The position numbers were made by a program, and so were the translations under genes. From an archaeon (GTDB taxonomy: Archaea; Micrarchaeota; Micrarchaeia; Norongarragalinales; SBBD01): a stretch of DNA of 5,419 bases. Under the pieces are notes generated by a model that saw only the letters and a program-made list of their open reading frames with translations, did no database searches and was not told the DNA's origin. The number at the start of each line of letters is the position of its first letter. The first letter of the stretch is position 1. Location of the stretch: the NCBI GenBank assembly GCA_005239845.1, contig SBBD01000170.1, positions 1 through 5,419 on the forward strand, in the 5' to 3' direction. Below, piece by piece: positions 1 to 5,278 of the stretch.

Positions 1-582
1 GGCCCTAATTATTTGAAGCGTTCTGACCGCTCGCGTCAAACCCGTTCGCCGCATGATTTCTGCTTGCATTTGCCTGAAGGTGACCCCTTGCTTCGCCACG
101 ATTTCTTCAATTATGTCCTGGGGATCCATTACCTGTCCTTCCGGTTCCGGTGGGAACGCTGATTTTTCTTGTTTAATCTGCCGAAGCCTCCAGACCGTTA
201 GATCCACAATATCCGCCACTTGAGGATCTGTTGCCCACGGCATCACGTTCCGCACGGCATTTACCTTGTGAACGTCCGTTTGTCTCGAAAATGCCTGAGC
301 CACGGCTTCCCCGTGTTTTTCCTTAAGGTACTGGGTTATTTCTTCTCTAGATTTTCCTCGAGGGCGCCCTAATCGTAGCGGCTTACCGACGGTTCCTCCC
401 TCTTTCTTTATTCTAGAACGAAGCAAACGGATCGCTACCAGGCTGAGTTCGAGTCCTAATTCTTGCCGGATTAGCTGCTGGAGCTCTACTCCTCTTTTTC
501 CTTCTTGCGAAACGATTTTTCTGAGGCGCGCATTCACCTCAGGCCTCCGGAGCCGATTGGGTTTTCCTGCCGGCTTTTCCAT
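1..582 (-). CDS. Helix-turn-helix protein, 3' end beyond the window (partial)
   Basis: Reading the minus strand from the ATG at 582-580 gives 194 codons without a stop up to the window edge, so the C-terminus is missing. The product is basic and predicted soluble. Residues about 19-61 (starting RLRKIVSQEG) and about 155-194 (starting DIIEEIVAKQG) both read like helix-turn-helix units and resemble each other, suggesting an internal duplication. Between them lie a basic GRPRGKS stretch (residues 72-78), reminiscent of an AT-hook, and a charged helical segment. The start is supported by a GGTGG Shine-Dalgarno-like sequence at 593-589 and by a TATA-like box about 47 bases upstream, which would leave a leader of roughly 19 bases. 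I cannot name the family. A DNA-binding or transcription-regulator role is inferred from the helix pattern only. It is divergent from the large membrane-protein gene. Confidence 0.7.
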   Translation of the reverse strand, partial: MEKPAGKPNRLRRPEVNARLRKIVSQEGKRGVELQQLIRQELGLELSLVAIRLLRSRIKKEGGTVGKPLRLGRPRGKSREEITQYLKEKHGEAVAQAFSRQTDVHKVNAVRNVMPWATDPQVADIVDLTVWRLRQIKQEKSAFPPEPEGQVMDPQDIIEEIVAKQGVTFRQMQAEIMRRTGLTRAVRTLQIIRA

Positions 583-2512
583 GATTTCCACCAACAATGG
601 TTTTTACGACTACACCGCTTTCGATTTATATATCCCTTTCCTCCTTATACCGCCCATGCTCCTCGCCGTCCTTTTCCTGGCCCTCACCCTCCTCATCGGC
701 ATTTATATTTCCCGCCACTTTTTCGACAGCAATTTGCTGCTCTACGCCATCCCTTCCGGCCTCGTTGTCTCCACGTGGACAGTTTTCATCGTCTCCCTTC
801 TCCTTAGCTTCCTGCAGCCCTTTGCAGGCTTTTCCATGCTTTCCATAGGGATTTCCTGCATCGTGCTTTTCCTCCTCATCCTCTTCGACCAGGTCCGCCA
901 TCCCTTCGACTTCAATCCTTCCAGTTACCTCGACGTCTCCCTTTACCCTCTATTCACGGTTGCCCTCCTCGCTTTTTCCCTCTTGAATGCCAACCTGCTC
1001 ACCCTAGATGCCAAGGGGCAACTGGTAGGGAACGGCCTCGATTTGGGCTTCTACCTGTCCATCACCTCCTCCATTTCTGAAGGCAATTTTCCCCCGCATT
1101 ACCCCATCCTCTCCAGCGAGCCGCTTTCCTACTACTACTTCCTCTTCTTCTACTCCTCCATCCTTGTAAAAGGCGGCCTCGGCCTCTTGCTGGCGTTCAA
1201 CCTATATTTTACGCTACTATTCGTATCGTTCATAAGCCTTCTCTTTTTACTTGCAAAGAAACTGCTTTCCTCGCAAGCCTTCGCCTACCTTGCCGTCCTC
1301 CTATTTCTATTCTCTGGAGGATTTGCCTTCCTCGCTCATCTTCAAGACTTCGATTTTTCAGATTCGAAAGCCCTCGAACAGCTTTTTACAAATCCAAAAT
1401 TTTTCCTGCAGTACCGTTCCTACGGCTATCCCGTCACGAACCTTTTCACGCTCGGCCTCGTCACCAAACCCGATTTGGTGGGAATGCTGTTCTTCCTCGT
1501 GGCCGCGGCCTACTTCCTCTACTCCAAACAACCCCGGAGCCGCCATCGGCTTCTCGCCGGCATCCTGTTCGGGCTTACGGGAATGTTTAATCTCCCGCTC
1601 GCCCTCGTAACGTTTTCCTTCCTCGCTACATATGCCCTCCTGTTCGACCGCAAGAAGGAATGGCTGTACTTCTTTTCTCCCGCCGCATTCCTTTTGCTTG
1701 CGCAGTTCCTCCTCTTTTTCTCCAAAAAAGTATCCACGGCCACTTCCGCTCTTTCCTTGAAGCCTCTTTGGTTCCTGCAAGGCACCCCCTTTTCCGACCC
1801 GCTCACGTTCTGGCTCCTAAACTTCGGCATGTTCTTCGTGCTGGGAATCACCGGCTTCTTTTTTGCCCCCAAGCCCTTGCGCCAATTCGTCGCAGCGCTC
1901 CTGCCGGCATTCCTCTTCCTTAATTTCTTCCAAATTTTTCCTTGGGGCGTGGACAACTTCAAGCTCGTGCAACCCCTCTTCCTCATACTCATCCTGCTTT
2001 CCGCTCTTGCTTTCAAAAAATTTTGGAGTTGGAAGAGACTCGGACGATATGGGCAGCTTGTGGTACCCCTTCTTCTCCTTCCAACAATCCTGACCGGCTA
2101 CTTTTCCGTTGTTTCCCTCTTGCACTGGACGGCCATTGACCAATATAAGGACCCGTTGTGCCCCTTGCCGTACATGGAAATGGCTTCTTTTGTAAAGGAA
2201 ACCACGCCTTCTTCCTCCATTTTCATTGCAGACGAGCAAGCCGAAATCACGTGCCTCGTCGCGCTTGCGGGAAGAAAGACGTTCATGTCCAACAATTATT
2301 GGCTTGAAGGACACGGATTCGACTTTTCTTCCTACGCCCAGCTCAACCAACGGATGCTGGAAGGCGACTGTTCTCTGGCCCGAAAGTACGGGGTTACCCA
2401 TGCGTACGAGGACGCGAATTTTGGGTGGAGGATTCCGCAAGCGTTGAAAGACAAAAGCAAGCTCTTGTTTCAAAAGGGAGGCCTCGCCCTCTACGAAATA
2501 ACGGGATGCTAG
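581..2512 (+). CDS. Polytopic membrane protein, Chlor_Arch_YYY/DUF2298-like (probable GT-C-type glycosyltransferase)
   Basis: A 643-residue protein with about 12-14 hydrophobic segments and a soluble C-terminal domain from about residue 520. After the fourth segment an outer loop (residues 140-187) carries NGLDLGFYLS, then GNFPPHYP and a triple tyrosine (SYYYF, 184-187). This resembles the FPP-x-DPW...YYYFG pattern of the Chlor_Arch_YYY (DUF2298) family, although the glycine after YYY is absent. IFPWGVDNFK (452-461) and a C-terminal AGRKTF...LARKYGVTHAY stretch also fit this family and GT-C sugar transferases generally. The inferred role is transfer of a lipid-linked sugar at the outer membrane face; substrate unknown. 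The start is uncertain. ATG 581 extends the open frame with the gene's own habit of pyrimidines in third codon position (about 22 of 25 codons in 581-655) but has no ribosome site. In-frame ATG 656 lies 27 bases after a perfect TTTATATA box, as expected for a leaderless start. A TTG at 557 is also in frame but would run deeper into the divergent gene. Confidence 0.8.
   Translation: MISTNNGFYDYTAFDLYIPFLLIPPMLLAVLFLALTLLIGIYISRHFFDSNLLLYAIPSGLVVSTWTVFIVSLLLSFLQPFAGFSMLSIGISCIVLFLLILFDQVRHPFDFNPSSYLDVSLYPLFTVALLAFSLLNANLLTLDAKGQLVGNGLDLGFYLSITSSISEGNFPPHYPILSSEPLSYYYFLFFYSSILVKGGLGLLLAFNLYFTLLFVSFISLLFLLAKKLLSSQAFAYLAVLLFLFSGGFAFLAHLQDFDFSDSKALEQLFTNPKFFLQYRSYGYPVTNLFTLGLVTKPDLVGMLFFLVAAAYFLYSKQPRSRHRLLAGILFGLTGMFNLPLALVTFSFLATYALLFDRKKEWLYFFSPAAFLLLAQFLLFFSKKVSTATSALSLKPLWFLQGTPFSDPLTFWLLNFGMFFVLGITGFFFAPKPLRQFVAALLPAFLFLNFFQIFPWGVDNFKLVQPLFLILILLSALAFKKFWSWKRLGRYGQLVVPLLLLPTILTGYFSVVSLLHWTAIDQYKDPLCPLPYMEMASFVKETTPSSSIFIADEQAEITCLVALAGRKTFMSNNYWLEGHGFDFSSYAQLNQRMLEGDCSLARKYGVTHAYEDANFGWRIPQALKDKSKLLFQKGGLALYEITGC
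625..632 (+). promoter_or_regulatory. TATA box between the divergent HTH and membrane-protein genes
   Basis: TTTATATA on the plus strand matches the archaeal box A consensus, and its centre is about 27 bases before the in-frame ATG at 656. Read on the minus strand the same bases give TATATAAA preceded by a purine-rich AGGAAAGGGA, a plausible BRE. A minus-strand transcript would start near 601, leaving a short leader with GGTGG before the ATG at 582. It could therefore serve either gene or both. If ATG 581 is the real start of the membrane protein, this box lies inside coding sequence and can serve only the minus-strand gene. Confidence 0.5.
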
Positions 2513-2562
2513 TTCAAGAGCGGCCACAACCCTCCGGGAAAAGAGGACGACGCCGGTTGCCG

Positions 2563-2574
2563 TTTTGCCTTTTT
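2563..2574 (+). terminator. Possible T-rich terminator of the membrane-protein gene
   Basis: The plus strand carries TTTTGCCTTTTT about 50 bases after the stop at 2512, just before the convergent gene's stop at 2576. Archaeal polymerase often terminates at T runs without a hairpin, so this is a reasonable end point. No strong stem-loop is visible in the 63-base gap between the convergent genes. Confidence 0.3.
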
Positions 2575-2575
2575 C

Positions 2576-2947
2576 TTATAGCCCAAAGAAGGTGAAGTTG
2601 CCGACGAGCCACGTGACGGCATTCATGATGACGGACAAGTAGAACGCGTCCTTCCAACTCATTTTTTTGGCTATCCACAGCAGGACGGCGTACTCCACGA
2701 GGATGGCTCCGAACACGTTCGCCAGCACCAACGCCATTCCCTGCAAGGGAAGGAAAGGAAAAATGTACCAAATCAACAGCCCGGACAGGACGTTTCCGGC
2801 GAGGACGACGCCGTAAACGCCTGCAACCAGCTTTTTCCACAAGGAATACGCTTTCGTGACCAGTACTTCAATGAAAATGGTGAAGACGAGTGTCACGAAA
2901 AACACGAACACTTCCAAGATCCGCAAATACGCTTCCTCATACGCCAT
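2576..2947 (-). CDS. Small four-helix membrane protein, function unknown
   Basis: The product is 123 residues, nearly all hydrophobic, with likely membrane segments at about 9-29, 40-66, 70-93 and 100-119. Visible motifs are GNVLSG (51-56), a buried glutamate in LVEYAVLLW (83-91) and MNAVTWLVGN (108-117). Membrane glutamates and an N...G pair near the end recur in many small uncharacterised membrane proteins, but I do not recognise a specific family. Two ATGs compete: 2953 abuts a GGGGG ribosome-site-like run (2958-2954), while 2947 sits six bases from it, so I chose 2947. A TATA-like box at 2991-2998 is well placed for a short-leader transcript, so the gene probably has its own promoter rather than depending on the upstream gene. 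It is convergent with the large membrane-protein gene. Confidence 0.75.
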   Translation of the reverse strand: MAYEEAYLRILEVFVFFVTLVFTIFIEVLVTKAYSLWKKLVAGVYGVVLAGNVLSGLLIWYIFPFLPLQGMALVLANVFGAILVEYAVLLWIAKKMSWKDAFYLSVIMNAVTWLVGNFTFFGL

Positions 2948-2990
2948 CTTCATCCCCCTTGGTTACTATGCTTCTACCTTACCTCTGATA

Positions 2991-2998
2991 CAATATAA
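2991..2998 (-). promoter_or_regulatory. TATA-like box upstream of the small four-helix membrane protein gene
   Basis: The minus strand reads TTATATTG here, about 47 bases before the ATG at 2947. A transcript starting some 26 bases downstream (near 2968) would have a leader of about 20 bases that includes the GGGGG ribosome-site-like run. The match to the archaeal consensus is fair, not strong. Confidence 0.4.
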
Positions 2999-3001
2999 GG
3001 G

Positions 3002-3024
3002 TTACATCTATAATGCAACGAATC
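3002..3024. repeat. Imperfect direct repeat, intergenic copy
   Basis: This 23-base segment, starting TTACATCTATAATG and ending CAACGAATC on the plus strand, matches 3075-3098 except for one inserted T after TTACAT and one G-to-A change. The similarity does not extend beyond the repeat on either side. It lies in the gap between the two small membrane-protein genes, just upstream of a TATA-like box. Confidence 0.75.
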
Positions 3025-3074
3025 CTATTTTGCGTCATGTTCGTGCCTATCGGCTTTCGCTGGACTGCATTTCC

Positions 3075-3098
3075 TTACATTCTATAATACAACGAATC
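3075..3098. repeat. Imperfect direct repeat, copy forming a gene's 3' end
   Basis: This is the 24-base partner of the segment at 3002-3024, with 50 bases between the two copies. On the minus strand it encodes the last residues of the upstream membrane protein (DSLYYRM) and its TAA stop. One copy therefore doubles as coding sequence, and the other looks like a duplicated gene tail. Confidence 0.75.
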
Positions 3099-3413
3099 AA
3101 ACTTCGTGAGTTCCTGCCGGTGCTCTTGCAGCGTCTGCACGACCAGCAAATAGACGGCGAGCAACAGCCCCACCGCCAGAAGGGTAATCGCGTCAAACAC
3201 GTGGGTCTTAATGATGCCGGTAGCCCTCAATAGTATTTCCGCGAACAGCCACAGCGTGACGTACGTGTTGGAAATCAGCATCAGGTAGAACAGACGCTGC
3301 ATGACCTTGAACTTGAACTCGCCCATAGTTTTGGTGAGCTTGAACCACACGTAGATGGCGAAGACGAACAGCACGCCGTACACCCAGACCAGCGCTTCTT
3401 CCACAGAAACCAT
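3075..3413 (-). CDS. Small three-helix membrane protein, function unknown
   Basis: The product is 112 residues with likely membrane segments at about 8-26, 42-62 and 72-94 and a charged C-terminal tail (QEHRQELTKFDSLYYRM). Basic residues cluster between the first two segments (KLTKTMGEFKFKVMQR), which suggests that loop is cytoplasmic. I do not recognise the family. The frame is open upstream to a GTG at 3482, which has AGGAG 11 bases before it. That would add 23 mostly basic residues. I prefer ATG 3413 because the short EEA-containing N-terminus leading straight into a membrane helix looks like that of the neighbouring small membrane protein, but the choice is open. The gene follows the HEPN gene on the same strand: with the GTG start the gap is 23 bases and co-transcription is likely; with the ATG start it is 92 bases. 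The last codons lie in a direct repeat. Confidence 0.7.
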   Translation of the reverse strand: MVSVEEALVWVYGVLFVFAIYVWFKLTKTMGEFKFKVMQRLFYLMLISNTYVTLWLFAEILLRATGIIKTHVFDAITLLAVGLLLAVYLLVVQTLQEHRQELTKFDSLYYRM

Positions 3414-3505
3414 TTCGGCTTTCAACACCCATATCCTTATCCTTCCACAGTTCAAAAGCCTTGCGTTTTCGCGCTTTTCCACTGAATTGTTTTCTCCTAA
3501 GTCGA

Positions 3506-3938
3506 CTAAACGCCTGCTAGATTTTTTGCTTTTTCCAGAAACCGTTGCGCTTCTTCAATGGCATACGCGGCTTCCTTTGCAGAAAGAAGGTCAGCTTCCT
3601 CGTATACGGCCATGTGCCTTTTGTGCCTCAGCTTGTCGAAATAGCGCAGCGTTTCTTCCGAGAATTCTTTCGTGAACGCGGTTTTCACGAACTGGATGAC
3701 GGCGTAGTGGCCGCCGCTTGAAGAAGCCCGGTAGCCTTTGAAGTACATGAGCGCTCGCGCGGCCTGCAGCATGGCATTATACGCGATGGAGAGTGCCCAG
3801 TCGTAGTTGTGTTCCTGCAACATCTTTTGCGCGGTTCGAGTATCCCCGAGCCGACAAAGACAGGCTTCTCTCCACTCGTGCTTTTCCGCCTTCGATTTTG
3901 TGAATCAGGCCTTCAGCCTGCAAGTTTTCTAAACTCAT
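3506..3938 (-). CDS. HEPN-domain protein (toxin arm of a MNT-HEPN pair), frameshifted near its N-terminus
   Basis: Two frames together make one HEPN protein. The first begins at ATG 3938 (MSLENLQAEGLIHKIEGGKA...) and the second, intact only from about ATG 3823 to the stop at 3506, carries the core. Removing one G from the GGGG run at 3844-3847 joins them into 143 continuous residues reading ...SLSLSARDTRTAQKML..., the usual N-terminal helix of this family. The core shows the family's NYDWALSIAYNAMLQAARAL, GGHYAVIQF and LRHKRHMAVYEEAD segments (residues 44-63, 75-83, 103-116 of the repaired protein). HEPN proteins are often RNases with an R-x4-6-H motif; here R104 and H108 are spaced R-x3-H, followed by Y112. 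The start is set by a strong GGAGATGA ribosome site at 3948-3941. It overlaps the end of the nucleotidyltransferase gene by 26 bases, the usual toxin-antitoxin arrangement. As written, the reading frame is broken: a pseudogene, sequencing error or frameshifted gene. Confidence 0.85.
3844..3847 (-). other. Frameshift site in the HEPN gene (GGGG run)
   Basis: The minus-strand sequence here reads CTCGGGGATAC. With four Gs the upstream frame continues as SARGYSNRAKDV, which does not look like HEPN sequence. With three Gs it reads SARDTRTAQKML and runs straight into the conserved core. The extra base in a homopolymer is the simplest explanation of the break. Confidence 0.8.
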
Positions 3939-4494
3939 TTTCATCTCCAACGATGGCTACCAGTGGCTTTTTACAAATATCGGCAAGCAGGTGGCTTTCC
4001 TTCTTCTTTTTTTCTTCCGCGTCTTTCTCGCTCCATAAAATGTAGTGGATTTCCCGTCCAAGCTCTTTTTCTGCCTCTACCACTTTTTTAAGCAGTTCGT
4101 CTTCTTTCACGCTTCCTAGGACGAAAAGGTCCACGTCGCTCTTTTCGCTTTCCGTTCCTGCAGCAGAAGAACCGAACACCATGGCGTAGGATACCCCCTT
4201 GAGGCTGGAAAGCGCTTTTTTCAACGTTTCGGCCACGTTGGCCCTTGAAAAAAGCTTTTTGAGTTCGTGGTACAGGGGACTCTCGCGGTTTATGGAGTAG
4301 AGTTTCAGGTTGCCCTGCTTTCTTTCCTTTGCTACGCCCGCTTCTCGTGCCTTCCGGAGTTCTTTGGAGACTTGGATGGGGTGTGCGTGGATGCGGCGGG
4401 CCGCTTCCCTTACATGAAACTCGCTGCGAGGGTTTCCTAAGAGTAGCCCCAGCAACTTTGCTTTCACTGTAGAAGAAAATAAGTAGGCCAACAT
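3913..4494 (-). CDS. Winged-helix and minimal nucleotidyltransferase (MNT) protein, antitoxin-like
   Basis: A 193-residue protein in two parts. Residues 1 to about 75 form a winged helix-turn-helix: KAKLLGLLLGNP, then FHVREAARRIHAHPIQVSKEL as the DNA-reading unit and GNLKLYSINR as the wing. Residues about 98-193 are a minimal nucleotidyltransferase of the Pol beta superfamily: MVFGSS with G108-S109, ten residues, then D120-V-D122, the GSX10DXD signature. The usual third carboxylate position appears to hold histidine (REIHYILW, H150). The C-terminal LVAIVGDENEF is typical of this group. In studied MNT-HEPN pairs the MNT protein inactivates the HEPN RNase by adding AMP to a tyrosine; that role here is inferred from gene order. 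The fused DNA-binding domain could let the protein repress its own promoter. ATG 4494 is 27 bases after a strong TATA box with no ribosome site, so translation is probably leaderless. It overlaps the HEPN gene downstream. Confidence 0.88.
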   Translation of the reverse strand: MLAYLFSSTVKAKLLGLLLGNPRSEFHVREAARRIHAHPIQVSKELRKAREAGVAKERKQGNLKLYSINRESPLYHELKKLFSRANVAETLKKALSSLKGVSYAMVFGSSAAGTESEKSDVDLFVLGSVKEDELLKKVVEAEKELGREIHYILWSEKDAEEKKKKESHLLADICKKPLVAIVGDENEFRKLAG

Positions 4495-4516
4495 GTATAA
4501 AATAAGTATACAATGG

Positions 4517-4526
4517 TATATAAAAA
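4517..4526 (-). promoter_or_regulatory. TATA box of the nucleotidyltransferase/HEPN operon (leaderless)
   Basis: The minus strand reads TTTTTATATA, containing a perfect TTTATATA (4524-4517), preceded by CGTAAAC, a good BRE-like element. Its centre lies about 27 bases before the ATG at 4494, so transcription should start at or next to the start codon. The TTTTT here (4526-4522) lies about 30 bases past the tRNA 3' end and could also end the tRNA transcript. Confidence 0.7.
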
Positions 4527-4556
4527 GTTTACGTTATTTTTGTCATTTAACAGAAG

Positions 4557-4657
4557 CGCCGGGGATGGGATTTGAACCCATACTCGCCGTGAAGCGAACC
4601 AGATTTCCCTTGCAGATAACTCGAGTCTGGCGCGTTACCGGATTCCGCCACCCCGGC
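4557..4657 (-). tRNA. tRNA-Ser(CGA) with a putative 15-base intron
   Basis: Minus strand, 101 bases. The acceptor stem is GCCGGGG (1-7) with CCCCGGC, followed by G73, the serine discriminator; archaeal leucine tRNAs use A. The D stem is GCG/CGC with GG in the loop. The anticodon stem is CCAGA/TCTGG, the variable arm TCGC/GCGA marks type II, and the T arm is ATGGG-TTCAAAT-CCCAT. The two anticodon-stem halves pair fully only if about 15 bases after G37 are removed as an intron. The loop then reads CT-CGA-GA, with U33 and a purine at 37. The mature length would be 86 bases, normal for tRNA-Ser. Reading the gene without an intron gives a mismatched anticodon stem, C at 33 and an oversized variable region. 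CCA is not encoded. It lies between thpR (51-base gap) and the nucleotidyltransferase gene (62-base gap). Confidence 0.88.
4605..4619 (-). other. Putative tRNA intron at position 37/38
   Basis: The inserted sequence is TTATCTGCAAGGGAA on the minus strand. CUC of the anticodon loop can pair with GGG near the intron's end, leaving AAA as a three-base bulge before the TCTGG stem strand. This resembles one half of a bulge-helix-bulge cut site. The other half is weak, so the motif would be a relaxed form. The exact ends could shift by a base. Confidence 0.7.
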
Positions 4658-4708
4658 AGGAAAGCAACGTATGTACGAAAAGCTCGGCAAAATGGCTTCG
4701 TGCCGCAT

Positions 4709-5248
4709 TTACTGCAGCGGGAAACTATTTAAGTCTTCATAAACCGCGCCGTGAGGCGTGAGCGTGCTCTTCTTTAGCACCACGCGTTCCACCAAAAACT
4801 CGCCGAAAACCTCGTCTCGTAACGAATGACTCAGCCGTTTCAATTCCTCCATCCTTTCCCTTCCTTTTATTCTCGCCAGCGTAATATGGCCCACAAAATG
4901 TTTTTCGGCCTGTTCTCCGAGCCATTGACCTATGTGCGCATGCAATTGTTGCAGTTGGTTTCCTTCATCCTCCACTCCCACCCAGAACACCTTCACGTAA
5001 TCCTCATTCGGAAAGAACCCGGCGCCTTTCACGCGCAAAGTAAATCGCGGAAAATCCAGCTTGGAGAGTTTTTCCTGGATATCGATTATTTGCTGTCCGT
5101 TCTTTTCCCCCAAGAAAAGAAGGGTGACGTGTAGTTGTTCCGGCTTAATGAAACTGGAGCGTATTCCTGTTTGCCTGGCTTTTTGTATGACTTCCAGTAG
5201 CTTTCGTCTTGTTTCTTCGCTTATTTCAACGGCAAGAAAACAGCGCAT
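4709..5248 (-). CDS. thpR: RNA 2',3'-cyclic phosphodiesterase / 2'-5' RNA ligase family protein (ThpR)
   Basis: A 179-residue soluble protein, the usual length for the family. It begins MRCFLAVEIS, a typical start for ThpR (the archaeal F or Y-x-A-V/I-x-I strand). The two catalytic histidine motifs of the 2H phosphoesterase superfamily are present: H40-VTLLFLG and H121-ITLARIK, about 80 residues apart. Family members open 2',3'-cyclic phosphates on RNA and can, in reverse, join tRNA halves through 2'-5' bonds in vitro; the cellular substrate is not settled. It is followed on the same strand by tRNA-Ser after 51 bases, which fits a tRNA-processing neighbourhood but does not prove a link. A TTTTAAAC box lies about 27 bases before ATG 5248 and no ribosome site is visible, so the message is probably leaderless. 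A plus-strand gene diverges from the same intergenic stretch. Confidence 0.93.
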   Translation of the reverse strand: MRCFLAVEISEETRRKLLEVIQKARQTGIRSSFIKPEQLHVTLLFLGEKNGQQIIDIQEKLSKLDFPRFTLRVKGAGFFPNEDYVKVFWVGVEDEGNQLQQLHAHIGQWLGEQAEKHFVGHITLARIKGRERMEELKRLSHSLRDEVFGEFLVERVVLKKSTLTPHGAVYEDLNSFPLQ

Positions 5249-5271
5249 GCAAGCCTTTGCAAAGACAATCG

Positions 5272-5278
5272 TTTAAAA
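5272..5278. promoter_or_regulatory. Shared TATA-like box between thpR and the divergent right-edge gene
   Basis: TTTAAAA is nearly its own reverse complement. Its centre is about 27 bases from the thpR ATG (5248) on the minus strand and about 28 bases from a GTG at 5303 on the plus strand, with the plus-strand ATG at 5312 nine bases further on. One element could thus drive both genes, though this is inferred from spacing alone. Confidence 0.4.

Noticed and set aside
1519..2016. Minus-strand open frame of 165 codons
   Set aside because: Same cause: antisense shadow of the membrane-protein gene, rich in K, R and E from complementing F, L and S codons.
1817..2527. Long open frame (236 codons) on the minus strand, antisense to the large membrane protein
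   Set aside because: It is basic and low in recognisable structure, and it lies opposite a gene with clear membrane helices and family motifs. The gene's pyrimidine-rich codons leave few stops on the other strand.
3002..3098. CRISPR array or tandem repeat
   Set aside because: Only two imperfect copies are present, one of them coding, with a single 50-base spacer.
2856..3233. Plus-strand open frame of 125 codons across the gap between the small membrane genes
   Set aside because: It overlaps both well-supported minus-strand membrane proteins and shows no domain-like sequence or ribosome site.
4088..4513. Minus-strand frame of 141 codons overlapping the nucleotidyltransferase
   Set aside because: It is in a different frame from the clear GSX10DXD protein and reads as low-complexity basic sequence.
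4557..4657. tRNA-Leu(GAG) without intron
   Set aside because: It needs C at position 33, U at 37, a mismatched anticodon stem and an overlong variable region; the discriminator base is G, which fits serine.
4493..4732. Plus-strand open frame across the tRNA gene
   Set aside because: It reads through the antisense strand of a well-folded tRNA, a frequent false call (MGFEPI is the usual translated T-arm).
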